NCBI GenBank assembly: GCA_964384595.1
Contig: CAYLLY010000002.1
Coordinates: 1-64,000, forward strand
DNA: 64,000 nt
Direction: 5' to 3'
From: SCTG01 sp964384595
GTDB taxonomy: Bacteria > Nitrospirota > Nitrospiria > Nitrospirales > NS-4
Under the pieces are notes generated by a model. The model was not told the DNA's origin. It was given only the letters and a program-made list of their open reading frames with translations, and searched no databases. Below are positions 23,386 through 32,642 of the stretch, one piece after another. How positions within the stretch are numbered: position 1 is the stretch's first letter; the number at the start of each line of letters is the position of its first letter. A program made the position numbers and the translations under genes.

Positions 23386-24588
23386 TCACGCTACTTTCTG
23401 CAGGCTGGAGCCCTTTCGCTCGCGAGCGCAGGCGAGCCAGACCTTCTCAAGCGCGAACGCTCCGAAGAGGAGGAGCGCCGGCTCGATCGGCGCTCGGAAC
23501 CGGGTCGAGCCGTACAAGATCAGCGCCATGAGGCAGAAGTTCAGAATCCAAAAGAACAGCAGCCACGGCGTCTGAGGCATTTTCAAGGACAGGGCCATCC
23601 CCCCCACGAAGAAGGGCAGCAACACTCCATAGGAGCAGAAACTAATGAGCGTATCCCGGAACGTCGTCCGGGAGGATGTGGGAACAATGCTCCAGAAACG
23701 GTGGAGCTTGTGAAACTCGAGCCGCACCAGCTCCAGCGGCTCGTGGATCACGGTGCGCCGGATGAAGGCCAGATACTCGGAGCGGTAGTCTTCCCCGCCT
23801 TGCGGCTGAATCCAGCCGCCGATCTTGTCGGGGTCCTGGAGGATCTGCCGGTTGTTCGCAGCGTACAGGGCCGCCCAATGGTGATCAGCGATGAGAATGA
23901 AAGAGTGCCTGACCAGATAGTTCCGCACCGTCCACGGTAGGATGGGCACGAGCATCCAGCACGCCAGCGCGGCGGCGATCACCGCCGCCCGCCGCCTGGT
24001 CCCCATCTCCACCCAGAGCCAGCAGAAGAGCAAGACAGGCAGGAACAGAGTCGCCGGGCGCGTGAGGTTCATCACCCCCAGCAGCAGCCCGGCGACGGCC
24101 ACCCACCGCCACGAGGAGTCCTCGCGGAACCTGACCAGCGCATAGAGGAACACCGTCGAGAGAAACACAAACAGCGTTTCGGACAGGACGAAGCCCGTAT
24201 AGACGATGAGAAACGGATAGACGGCGGCGATCGCCCCCGCGATCACGCCGACTCGCCTCGTGAAGAGACGTTCCCCGATGAGCAGGATCATGACACAGGT
24301 AGCCGCGTCGAGGATCGATTGGAGAATCTTCACGACAGCGATACTGTGCCCAAAGAGCGCGTACACGGCGGCTAGGAACAGGGGGTAGCCCGGTGGGCGA
24401 TAGGTGTCAGGGCTCTGATTCTGGGCGTAGCCGGATCCCTCCGCGAGCGACAGCCCAAGGGCGTCGTACTCCTTCCCGTCGGGAAAGAGCTCGAGACCAC
24501 TGTTCTCCAGCCCCATCACGAAGATATTGAACAGCAGCCGCACGAGCAGGGCGACCGCGAACAGCGCGAGAGGCATCCTCACCCGCAT
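23386..24588 (-). CDS. GT39-like (PMT_2) membrane glycosyltransferase
   Basis: 400 residues from the ATG at 24588 (a GTG at 24582 gives a cleaner 4-base overlap). The first TM helix leads into ELFPDGKEYDALGLSLAEG, with the acidic GT-C motif, then TYRPPGYPLFLAAVYALFG. Several TM helices follow, and a periplasmic segment with WTVRNYLVRHSF. PMT_2 enzymes transfer a sugar from a polyprenyl carrier. It overlaps the upstream amidotransferase gene and is translationally coupled to it. Confidence 0.83.
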   Translation of the reverse strand: MRVRMPLALFAVALLVRLLFNIFVMGLENSGLELFPDGKEYDALGLSLAEGSGYAQNQSPDTYRPPGYPLFLAAVYALFGHSIAVVKILQSILDAATCVMILLIGERLFTRRVGVIAGAIAAVYPFLIVYTGFVLSETLFVFLSTVFLYALVRFREDSSWRWVAVAGLLLGVMNLTRPATLFLPVLLFCWLWVEMGTRRRAAVIAAALACWMLVPILPWTVRNYLVRHSFILIADHHWAALYAANNRQILQDPDKIGGWIQPQGGEDYRSEYLAFIRRTVIHEPLELVRLEFHKLHRFWSIVPTSSRTTFRDTLISFCSYGVLLPFFVGGMALSLKMPQTPWLLFFWILNFCLMALILYGSTRFRAPIEPALLLFGAFALEKVWLACARERKGSSLQKVA

Positions 24589-26543
24589 ACCGGTCGATCC
24601 ACAAAGCGGCGGCACCAGAGCTCCAGGTTGAGCCACCGCCAGATCGTGAAGCTGAGATTTTTCCGGCCGGCCACGTGGGCGTCGAACTCGCGCACCGCTT
24701 CCTCCACATTCAGGTACCCCCGCGCGCGCGTCCGGGAGTCCGAAAGGATGTCCCGCGCCATCTCGCGCAGGGACGTGCGGAACCACACGTCCCCAGGCGT
24801 GACGAATCCCATCTTGTCGGAACGCCGGCGAACCTCCTCCGGCAGGACGCCGTCCATCGCCTGGCGGAGCACCGCCTTGGTCCATCCCCGCTGAATCTTC
24901 AGCTCCGGTCCCAGGCCGTAGAGAAACTCGACCAGGCGGTAGTCCAGGAACGGCAGCCGCGTCTCGATCCCGAATGCCATTGAATTGCGGTCTTCGCAAT
25001 GAAGCAACGCCCTCAGGCCGTTGCTCGTCAGCAGCTGATGTTGCATGGTGTGAAAACGCGAGCCTTGCGTTCCCGGGAGCGCCGTGATCGGGCCCCACAG
25101 CCGCCGGAAATCCGCCGCGATCCAGTCTGCGCTGCCGGTCAGATGGCCCCGCATAGCGCGCACCAGCAACGTCGGCATGAAGGCTCGCGCGAGGTTCGCG
25201 TAGACGTACCGTGGCAGCGGCCCGTGCAGACGACGGTACGCGGCCACCTCCCTCGCTAATGACACCCATTGCCGGCGGGCAGTGAGGTCGGCGAAGAACG
25301 CGCCGAAGAAGCCGTGGTAGCCAGCAAGCAGCTCGTCGGCGCCCTGCCCGTCCAGCAGCACCTTGACGCCGCGCTGCGAGGCCAGGCGCATGACGTTCCA
25401 TTGCGCGAAGATGCTGGTCGAGCCGAAGGGCTCGTCCTGCTGCCACACCAACTGCGATACCGTTGCGGCCAGTTCCTTCGGATCGGGAAAGGTGTAGTGC
25501 GCGTCTGCGCGGGTCCGATCCAGCACCGGCTGGATGAACCGTCGCTCGTCGTAGGCCGGATCTTCGAAACAGGACGAAAAGGTTTTTTGCCGCTGCCCGA
25601 CCAGTTCGTGCGGAACGGCCTGCTCGCCGAACATCAGGTCGTTCGCCACGCAGACAATCGAGGAAGAATCGAGCCCTCCGCTGAGACACGTGCCGATGGG
25701 AACGTCGCTGCGGAGGCGAAGGCGGACGGCGTCGCGAAACAGTTCGCGGAAGCGGCCGGCCGCTTTCTCCATCGAGAGTGGCGCCTGGCCGGCGGCGGCG
25801 GGCAGATCCCAATACCGTTGGATCGTCACACCCGTCTCCACCGTCAGAACATGGGCGGGCGGGAGCTGCCGGATGCCCTCGAAAAACGTGCCGTCGAAGT
25901 AATCGAGGTAGGCGCCGTCGAGGTAATCGAATACGGCGCGATGATCGGAAGCCGGCCGGATACCGGCCGCCAGCAGACCCTTGATCTCGGACGCGAAGGC
26001 GAACCGCGTCCCGTCCCAGGAATAGTAGAACGGCTTCACCCCCAAGCGGTCCCGCGCGCAGAAGAGCTGGCGGCGGTCTCCGTCCCACAGGGCGAAGGCA
26101 AACATTCCGTTGAATCGCGAGACGCAGGCCGCGCCCCATTCCCGGTAAGCCGCCAACAGGACCTCGGTGTCGGATGTCGAGCGGAACCGGTGACCTCTCC
26201 CCGCAAGTTCCTCACGGAGCTCGATGTAGTTGTATATCTCCCCATTGTAGGTGACCCAGCAGCGGCCGTCCTCGGTGGCCATCGGCTGATCGCCGAGCGG
26301 CGAGAGATCAAGGATCGCCAGGCGGCGATGCCCCAGGCCAATCGAATAGCGGTGGCTGGCGGCGGGCACGGCCTGCGCCGGCGCCGCCCTGATCGCGAGA
26401 GGCTTCTCCTTCCCGTCCTGAGTCAGCAGCACATAGCCCTCCCCGTCCGGGCCTCGGTGCGCCTGCACCCGGGTCATCGCCTCCAAGGCATGGAGATCCA
26501 CCGGCTTCCCGGCCGTGCTGTACATTCCCGCGATGCAGCACAT
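24579..26543 (-). CDS. asnB: Asparagine-synthase-type glutamine amidotransferase, copy 1 (locus end)
   Basis: 654 residues. Class II glutaminase domain: the nucleophile C2 follows the initiator Met, but the normal third-residue Gly is Cys (MCCIAG). HRRLAILDL and NGEIYNY (100-106) belong to the same domain. Synthetase domain: ATP-binding SGGLDSS (288-294) and GQGADELLAGYHGFF. An insert near residues 38-68 lengthens the glutaminase domain. In polysaccharide loci such proteins (e.g. WbpS) convert sugar acids to amides, as an alternative to making asparagine. Its context between GT4 and GT39 genes supports that role. Confidence 0.86.
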   Translation of the reverse strand: MCCIAGMYSTAGKPVDLHALEAMTRVQAHRGPDGEGYVLLTQDGKEKPLAIRAAPAQAVPAASHRYSIGLGHRRLAILDLSPLGDQPMATEDGRCWVTYNGEIYNYIELREELAGRGHRFRSTSDTEVLLAAYREWGAACVSRFNGMFAFALWDGDRRQLFCARDRLGVKPFYYSWDGTRFAFASEIKGLLAAGIRPASDHRAVFDYLDGAYLDYFDGTFFEGIRQLPPAHVLTVETGVTIQRYWDLPAAAGQAPLSMEKAAGRFRELFRDAVRLRLRSDVPIGTCLSGGLDSSSIVCVANDLMFGEQAVPHELVGQRQKTFSSCFEDPAYDERRFIQPVLDRTRADAHYTFPDPKELAATVSQLVWQQDEPFGSTSIFAQWNVMRLASQRGVKVLLDGQGADELLAGYHGFFGAFFADLTARRQWVSLAREVAAYRRLHGPLPRYVYANLARAFMPTLLVRAMRGHLTGSADWIAADFRRLWGPITALPGTQGSRFHTMQHQLLTSNGLRALLHCEDRNSMAFGIETRLPFLDYRLVEFLYGLGPELKIQRGWTKAVLRQAMDGVLPEEVRRRSDKMGFVTPGDVWFRTSLREMARDILSDSRTRARGYLNVEEAVREFDAHVAGRKNLSFTIWRWLNLELWCRRFVDRPVCG

Positions 26544-26559
26544 ACGCTAGCGCACGCCT

Positions 26560-27675
26560 CTAGGTCCGTCTGCGCTCTGCCAAACGGAGATACCACTCTT
26601 CCATGCGCGACATCTCGCGGTCCTGGTCCGCCGCCGCCGCAACCTTCGTGCGGTTGGCCCGGGCGATGTGTTCCTTCACGGCGGGATCGGACAGCGCCCC
26701 GACGAGCGCGCCCACGAGATCGCCTTGCTCCGGATCCGCCAGAAAGCCGTTCTCGCCGTGACTGATCAACTCCGCGTACTGCGGTAACCGGTTCAGCACC
26801 GGCACCGCGCCGCAGGCCATCGTCTCCAGCAGCGTATTGGGCAGCGCGTCCGACGGCGGCACCATGACCACAACATCCGCGAGGTTCATCCAGAGCGGCA
26901 TGTCCGGATAGGGGATGCTGCCGAGGAACCGCACACGGTCGGCGACCCCGAGATCGGCAGCCAGCCGGCGCAGCCCCGTGATATAGTTCCGATCCGGAAA
27001 ATGCTCCGCCACCAGGAGCAGCGCTCCCGGGACCTTTTCGCACACGGCCGGGAGTGCCCGGATGACCCGGTCGTGGTTGTAAAACGGCTGGGCCAGTCTC
27101 GGGCTGAAGATTACCCGCTGGTCCGTTCCGATCCCCCACTGAGTCCGGAGAGGCAGGACGTTCAGCCCGCCCCGAAACCGCTGGAGATCGACGCCCGGGC
27201 CGATTCGCGCGACGGGCGGCGCAGCCGGCAGCAGCACGCGAATCCTCCGCTCGAGGTACTCGGAGGGAATTGCCAACAGGTCCGCCCGACCGAGTAACGC
27301 ACATGTCAACCGCCGGCTGTACCATTCGCGAAAGGCGCCCTGTTCTTCGAGCACATCGCTGCCCCAGGGCATCACCACGTACGGATGAAACCGGGCCAGC
27401 AGCAGGCCCCAGGCCAGGCCCCGCGTGTAGTGCACGTGGACCACGTCCGGGCGGAGCCGACGGATCGTGAAGGCCAGCCGCGCGGCGGAGAGAAGCCGGC
27501 CCAGCTTGCGCGGCACACCGTGCGCGCTCACGTCGATCTGGCGGAACGTCGGTGCCTCGGCGGGCTCCACGGTGATAACCGTCGTGTCGTGTCCGCGCGC
27601 CGCGAACCACTCGACCCAGCGCCGCGTCGTCACGGAGGCGGCCGGCCCGACAAAGCAGAGCCGCAACGATTTCAT
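26560..27675 (-). CDS. GT4-family glycosyltransferase
   Basis: 371 residues from MKSLRLCFVG at 27675; the longer frame upstream belongs to the previous gene. VHVHYTRGLAWGLLLARF in the N-terminal domain, IFSPRLAQPFYNHDRVI and DALPNTLLETMACGAVPVL in the C-terminal domain (EX7E-type donor site, second Glu kept). GT-B fold. The ATG and the preceding TGA share a base, so it is coupled to the next GT4 upstream. Confidence 0.86.
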   Translation of the reverse strand: MKSLRLCFVGPAASVTTRRWVEWFAARGHDTTVITVEPAEAPTFRQIDVSAHGVPRKLGRLLSAARLAFTIRRLRPDVVHVHYTRGLAWGLLLARFHPYVVMPWGSDVLEEQGAFREWYSRRLTCALLGRADLLAIPSEYLERRIRVLLPAAPPVARIGPGVDLQRFRGGLNVLPLRTQWGIGTDQRVIFSPRLAQPFYNHDRVIRALPAVCEKVPGALLLVAEHFPDRNYITGLRRLAADLGVADRVRFLGSIPYPDMPLWMNLADVVVMVPPSDALPNTLLETMACGAVPVLNRLPQYAELISHGENGFLADPEQGDLVGALVGALSDPAVKEHIARANRTKVAAAADQDREMSRMEEWYLRLAERRRT

Positions 27676-28835
27676 CACGCACCCCGCCCGCAGGACGCTC
27701 CAGGCGGGCCGGCGAGAGACCGTACCAATACCTTCAAGGCCTCCGCCGACTTGTTCACGTCGTGATGCTGCCGCGCATAGGCGAGGGCCTGGCGGCCCCA
27801 TTCCGCGCGAGTGGTCGCGGAGGCGCATAGCTCCTCGGTAGAAGCGAGGAGGCGCTCGAAGGACCCGCCGGCGGAGGCGCCGATCCCGTGCCTTGCCAGC
27901 ACGCCGTCCGGGTCCACCTTCCAGGAGAGAATCGGTGTCCCCTGCATGGCGGCCTGCACGAACGTGTTGGGAAAGCCCTCGTACGTGGAGGTGTTCACGA
28001 GCAACTTCGCCTGGGCGAAGAACCCATCCATCTCGCTCAAGGGAACGTCCTCGCGCATCGTAACATTGGGCAGCATGGAGGCCCGCCCGCGAAGCGCGCC
28101 CATGAGATACTCGTGGGATTGATCCTGCCTGATCACCATGACGAACCGCTCCTTGGGGAGACGTTCGGCCAAGTCCAGAAACAACTCGGGCTGTTTCAGC
28201 GGGTGCATCCTGCCCACCCAGAGAACAGTCGTTTTCTCATGCGGGACCGGCTCCGCCGGCCGGTGCCCGGTGCGGATCAGGACGCCCTCCCGGCCGTACC
28301 GGTCTCGGAGCCAGGCCAGTTGTTCGTGGCTCCGACAGACCACCGCATCCGCCAGGCGCATACCCCACGGGAAAAGCCAGGCCAGCGGTCCCTCTACCTG
28401 CCCGTTCGGCCTGCAGAGATCGACCGTCGACGCCACCACGTAAACGAACCGCCGACGCAGCAGCCGGCAGATCAGGGCGTAGGCTCCCACTTCGACACCG
28501 GCCGTGGCGTGCAGGTACACATCGGCGCTGATATTCCCCATGACGCGCCACATGTCGAGAAAGGCCGCCACGTACCCTCGCAGCGAGCGGTGCGCGAGCC
28601 GATTCTTCCCCTGCCGCTTGACGAGCGTCAGCGAACCATGGTGCTCGATACCAGGAGATTTCCGGACCGTCGTCAGCACGATCACCTGAAAGTCCGGATC
28701 GGAAGCCAACGCGCGCGCGAGCAGGAAGAACTGCACCTCCGCACCGCCGAACGGATAGCCGCTCGTGGGGTTATAGAGCCCATAGCCGAGCGGCGAAATG
28801 AAGCACACCCTCAGTGGATCACCGCTGAGCATCAT
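27675..28835 (-). CDS. GT4-family glycosyltransferase
   Basis: 386 residues beginning MMLSGDPLRVCFISPLGYGL (AAAGGA six bases before the first ATG). Glycine loop GYPFGGAEVQFFLLARAL. Donor domain: VLWVGRMHPLKQPELFLDL and YEGFPNTFVQAAMQGTPIL, with VDPDGVLARHGIGASAGGS near the end. The last stretch closely matches the GT at 39820-41073 (VDPDLILARHQAGVVAGG), so the two look like paralogues. Acts on the lipid-linked glycan; linkage unknown. Confidence 0.86.
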   Translation of the reverse strand: MMLSGDPLRVCFISPLGYGLYNPTSGYPFGGAEVQFFLLARALASDPDFQVIVLTTVRKSPGIEHHGSLTLVKRQGKNRLAHRSLRGYVAAFLDMWRVMGNISADVYLHATAGVEVGAYALICRLLRRRFVYVVASTVDLCRPNGQVEGPLAWLFPWGMRLADAVVCRSHEQLAWLRDRYGREGVLIRTGHRPAEPVPHEKTTVLWVGRMHPLKQPELFLDLAERLPKERFVMVIRQDQSHEYLMGALRGRASMLPNVTMREDVPLSEMDGFFAQAKLLVNTSTYEGFPNTFVQAAMQGTPILSWKVDPDGVLARHGIGASAGGSFERLLASTEELCASATTRAEWGRQALAYARQHHDVNKSAEALKVLVRSLAGPPGASCGRGA

Positions 28836-29514
28836 AGGCCGTCCTTTCGAATCGCCAGAGACAGATCGGGCACCAGCGTGACGCCCGAGAGGGATCTGAG
28901 GATGGCCAGCACGTGTTTCAAGAGGCGCTTGGTCCTTCGATAGCGGTTCGGACTCAACGTCGAGTACCACAGATCGATCCGATCGCGCAGACCATCCCTG
29001 CACGGCTCCAGAAGGATTGGGCGGTGACCGCCGTCGCGAGACAGCATGCGCAGGATTTCCCCTTCCGTCGCTCCACTGAGGCCGTAGCGTAAGAGATTCT
29101 CCCACGACTACCCGCGTCGAACCCGCTTCGAGCACGCGCGCGCAAAGGCCAGCGCGAGCCGATGATGACGGACCAGAGCAACGGCAAGACCTGCGCGCGC
29201 TCGTGCGTGAGCAGGTGCTCGTACACCGCGCTCATCACAACGCCATCGAATCTTCCCAGGTCGGGCGGAAGTTCCATCGGCGAGGGCGAACAGGCCAGCG
29301 TCACATTGGGGAATTGATAGTTCTGGACCCGCCGTCGAGCCAGTCCGAGCAAGCGTTCGTCTACCTCGATCCCGACGATGGCCACATCCGGAAACAGCCA
29401 GGCCAGGCACATCGTGGACGCGCCGGCTCCGCAACCGAAGTCCAGCACGCGCCTGCCGTTGGACGCTTCATCGATCTCAACGATTCCTTGAGGATGTCTC
29501 AATGTCTCCGCCAT
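28832..29514 (-). pseudogene. Inactivated SAM-dependent methyltransferase
   Basis: The 5' part (from about 29514, MAETLRHPQGIVEID) encodes a good methyltransferase start with motif I VLDFGCGAGASTM and VVMSAVYEHLLTHERAQVL. After LPLLWSVI (near 29165) the frame no longer fits. The expected continuation resumes in another frame as HRLALAFARACSKRVRR, missing the usual 25 or so residues of the core. It then meets TAG at 29108-29110, after which SWENLLRYGLSGATEGEIL and the normal C-terminus run on to a TGA at 28832. So there is an internal deletion of length not divisible by three plus a nonsense codon. A sequencing error could explain one of these, but hardly both. Confidence 0.78.
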
Positions 29515-29524
29515 GCCATTCCGA

Positions 29525-31420
29525 TCAACGCACGGCCGCGCAGGCGGCGTGGGCCACCGTCGCATCGGCATATTCGCGGTGCCAGAGCTCGAGCATCAGT
29601 AGCGCATACAGACGGTAGCCGTCGTTAGTGCGACCAGCCTGGTGGTCGTCGAGAATCCGTCGAACTGAGTCGGGCTTGAAGTAGCCACGCTGCAGACACT
29701 GCGGCGACAACAGGAGGTCACGGATGAAATCCCGACACTCTTCTCGAAACCATCGGCCGATCGGCACCGCGAAGCCCCGCTTGTCCCGATTGAGAATCCG
29801 CTCTGGCAACGTGCCGCGCATGGCCGCTTTCAGGAGATATTTGGGCTCCCCCCGGCGGACCTTCAGGCGCACCGGCAGTGAGGCGGCGAACTCGACGAGC
29901 CGATGATCCAGAAAGGGCGATCGGGCCTCGAGCCCGTGCGCCATGGTGGCGCGGTCCATCTTGACGAGCAGGTCATCCGGCATGTAGCTCCGCGTGTCGA
30001 CCCCCAACAGCCGGTCGAGCAGATCGGCAGCCGGCACCTCCTCGAACCAGTTGGTCAGCAGCTCGTACGAATCGTGGTCCCGGACCGTCTCGCTGAAGTC
30101 AGGGGTATAGAGCCACTCCTTTTCGGCCGGGGAGAAATAGCTGATGCGGCCGAGGTACGTATGGCTGAACGGCGCCAGCAGGCGCTCCAGCCGACGCCGA
30201 GCCCCGCCTAGGCCCGGCAGGCGGGCAAGTCGCGCGCGGATGCGCTCCCGCGCCCAGTCCGGCAGCACGCGAGCGGTGAGGCAATCCAACGGGCTGATCC
30301 GATATCGGGGATAGCCGGCCAGCAATTCATCGCCGCCATCGCCGTTCAAGACCACCGTCACGAATTGCCGGCTGAGTTGGGAGACATAGTAGGTCGGGAT
30401 CGCCGAGGCGTCCGCGTAGGGCTCATCGTAGACGCGCACCAGGGTGGGCAGGATCTCGACCGCGGACGGCTCCACCATGAACTCCCGGTGGTCGGTCCCG
30501 AACCACTGCGCGACGTCGCGGGCGTACGGGAGCTCGTTGAAGGCGCCGTCCTCGAAGCCGATGGAAAAGGTCTTCACTGGCTGGGCCATCAGCCGGCTCA
30601 TCAGCGCCACCACGCTGCTGGAGTCCAGGCCGCCGCTCAGGAACGCCCCGAGCGGGACGTCACTGATCAGCCGCTTCCGGACCGCGTCCTGCAGCAACGC
30701 CTTGAACTCTTCGCGATAGTCCTCCTCGGTCCGGTCAGAACGCTTCTCATCATACCGTAGCGACCAGTAGGCGCTCTCGGCGACCTTCCCGTCTTCATAG
30801 ACCAGCACGTGCCCCGGGCGGAGTTTCCGGATGCCGCGGAAGATCGTCAGCGGAGCGGGGATATATTGAAACGTCAGGTAGTGGTGCAGCGCCACCGGGT
30901 CGATGTCGGGCGTCTGGCCGCCCGTCAGCAAGGCTTTCAACTCGGAGGCAAAGGACAGGCCTTCGTCGGTCACCCGGTAGAAGAGCGGCTTCTTCCCCAG
31001 ACGATCCCTCGCCAACACCAGACGCTGGGCCCGCTCGTCCCAGATCGCGAAGGCGAACATGCCCCCCAGCATCGGAACGCACCGCACGCCGTGGTCTTCG
31101 TACAGATGCAGAATCACCTCGGTGTCCGTGCGCGAACGGAAGGCGTGCCGGGGACGGAGGGTCTCACGGAGCTCTTGAAAGTTGTAGATCTCCCCGTTGT
31201 AGACGATCCAGACGGTGCCGTCCCCGTTCGCCATCGGTTGGCGGCCGGCCGCGCTCAGGTCCAGCACGCTCAGGCGCCGGTGCGCCAGCCCCACGCGGCC
31301 CTTGACGTACAGGCCGTGATCGTCAGGCCCCCGGTGGCGCAGCCGCTCCCCCATCGCAGCGACCAGCCGCTCGTCCACCGGCCGACGGTCCGCGCTTACC
31401 TGTCCAGCAATCCCACACAT
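29525..31420 (-). CDS. asnB: Asparagine-synthase-type glutamine amidotransferase, copy 2
   Basis: 631 residues starting MCGIAGQVSA, which places the C2 nucleophile correctly; the frame upstream of 31420 is not used. HRRLSVLDL (48-56), NGEIYNF (75-81), D99 in SRTDTE for glutamine binding. Synthetase domain SGGLDSS (262-268) and GDGGDELLAGYPRY. Also MAHGLEARSPFLDH, typical of TIGR01536 members. The gene is followed by the methyltransferase pseudogene and preceded by a GT-B-like gene. Sugar or sugar-acid amidation is the likely role. Confidence 0.88.
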   Translation of the reverse strand: MCGIAGQVSADRRPVDERLVAAMGERLRHRGPDDHGLYVKGRVGLAHRRLSVLDLSAAGRQPMANGDGTVWIVYNGEIYNFQELRETLRPRHAFRSRTDTEVILHLYEDHGVRCVPMLGGMFAFAIWDERAQRLVLARDRLGKKPLFYRVTDEGLSFASELKALLTGGQTPDIDPVALHHYLTFQYIPAPLTIFRGIRKLRPGHVLVYEDGKVAESAYWSLRYDEKRSDRTEEDYREEFKALLQDAVRKRLISDVPLGAFLSGGLDSSSVVALMSRLMAQPVKTFSIGFEDGAFNELPYARDVAQWFGTDHREFMVEPSAVEILPTLVRVYDEPYADASAIPTYYVSQLSRQFVTVVLNGDGGDELLAGYPRYRISPLDCLTARVLPDWARERIRARLARLPGLGGARRRLERLLAPFSHTYLGRISYFSPAEKEWLYTPDFSETVRDHDSYELLTNWFEEVPAADLLDRLLGVDTRSYMPDDLLVKMDRATMAHGLEARSPFLDHRLVEFAASLPVRLKVRRGEPKYLLKAAMRGTLPERILNRDKRGFAVPIGRWFREECRDFIRDLLLSPQCLQRGYFKPDSVRRILDDHQAGRTNDGYRLYALLMLELWHREYADATVAHAACAAVR

Positions 31421-31445
31421 CGAGGCACCCTGGGATTCCCTTGGG

Positions 31446-32642
31446 TCAACACGACGGCAGCCCATCGGCAAGCACGGTCGTGAGCAGGCTGTCCACGCGA
31501 TGCCGGTAGGTATGCCCGCGCAAGACGTACCCATAGGTCCGCTCGACCATCGCCTGCCGATACTCACGATCATGAAACCGCTGGATGGCCTCAGCCATGT
31601 TCGAAAAGTCTTTCTTGACGCTGATGTAGTGCTCGTCCGCCTTGAGGATCCCGTTGTAGTGCCCTTCGAGCAGGATCTGACAGGTGTGAGTCCCGATCGG
31701 CTCGAAGTGCCGGGATGAAATCGCCTTCCCCGAGACCGGGTCGGCATAGTTCTTGAAGAAGCGATCATACACCTCCGGGAATCCGGCCTCGGGATGGCAA
31801 TCGAGATGCCGCTTAACGGCCTCCTGAGTACGATCGTCCCGCTCCAGGTAGTACGTGCCGGACTCCGCTCCCACGACGCCCTTGCACGAAGCAAGAAACC
31901 GGCTCCACTCGTCACGGGTGTGCCGCACGAACCGGATGTCGGCGACCAGTCCCCACGTCGCCGCCCGCTCGGCGACGTATCGAAGCACTTCGGTGCGCTC
32001 GATGTCGCCCAGCGAGTAGGGATGCGCGTACACGTCGCCGCGAAAGCCGAGATCGATGGGGCGCGGACCGGCCTGCGGCTGATAGAGCTTGGGATTCAAG
32101 GCCGGGGGCGCCGGCAGGACTTTGGACTGGAGGCATTCGGCATATAGCCATCCGGCTGCCGCGGCAGGAAGCTGACTCGCGATATAATCGGCCGCCACCG
32201 CGCGGGCGAACCCGATTTTCTCCGGCATGCGGTTGTATTCGTTGCCGAACATGACCAGCAGCTTGCCCCGGCGGTCCTGAAAGTGCCCCGTCGCGCGACG
32301 CAGCAAGCTCATGTTGTCCCCGGCCGCCGAGTGGAGAACGATGATGAGGGCGTACCGCTTGAGCCGTCGCAGCGCCGCGCCGTACTCAACGAGATTGTTG
32401 ATGTTGCACAGGCGCTCATCGAGTATGGAGGCCTCGCAGAACGCTTCCTTCCAGTCCATCAGATAGGACAACGTGCGGTATTCCTCGGCAAACAGAAACC
32501 GGACGCGGCGGAGCCCACGCAAGCGGGGCGGGACCATGGACAGGTTCAAGCCCAGCCCTCCGACCAGCGTGTCCGCCACCACCCGCCTCCAGTGGGGCTG
32601 GCTCTTCGCGTAGAAGATGATGGTGGGGATGCGCTCGGTCAT
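31446..32642 (-). CDS. GT-B-like glycosyltransferase (CgeB-like C-terminal domain)
   Basis: 398 residues. No classic GT4 glycine loop at the N-terminus. The middle has PRPIDLGFRGDVYAHPYSL and the C-terminal part SCKGVVGAESGTYYLERDD, then GTHTCQILLEGHYNGILKADEHYISVKKDF, resembling the donor domain of CgeB/family 1-type proteins (spore maturation and surface glycans). It probably transfers a sugar but is more diverged than the other GTs. The ATG overlaps the previous stop by 4 bases. Confidence 0.65.
   Translation of the reverse strand: MTERIPTIIFYAKSQPHWRRVVADTLVGGLGLNLSMVPPRLRGLRRVRFLFAEEYRTLSYLMDWKEAFCEASILDERLCNINNLVEYGAALRRLKRYALIIVLHSAAGDNMSLLRRATGHFQDRRGKLLVMFGNEYNRMPEKIGFARAVAADYIASQLPAAAAGWLYAECLQSKVLPAPPALNPKLYQPQAGPRPIDLGFRGDVYAHPYSLGDIERTEVLRYVAERAATWGLVADIRFVRHTRDEWSRFLASCKGVVGAESGTYYLERDDRTQEAVKRHLDCHPEAGFPEVYDRFFKNYADPVSGKAISSRHFEPIGTHTCQILLEGHYNGILKADEHYISVKKDFSNMAEAIQRFHDREYRQAMVERTYGYVLRGHTYRHRVDSLLTTVLADGLPSC

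Noticed and set aside
25880..25960. Local repeat of GTCGAGGTAATCGA-type sequence in amidotransferase copy 1
   Set aside because: It encodes the Tyr/Asp/Leu-rich segment FDYLDGAYLDYFDG, which is natural protein sequence; the copies are too short and imperfect to be a duplication.
23386..26139. A 917-codon continuous frame suggesting a fusion of a GT and the amidotransferase region
   Set aside because: Only the last 400 codons (GT39-like) have real features. The upstream part is in another frame over the amidotransferase gene, which has all its own motifs.
29525..31915. Longer start for amidotransferase copy 2 (796 codons)
   Set aside because: These enzymes need Cys as the first residue after Met removal, which fixes the start at 31420.
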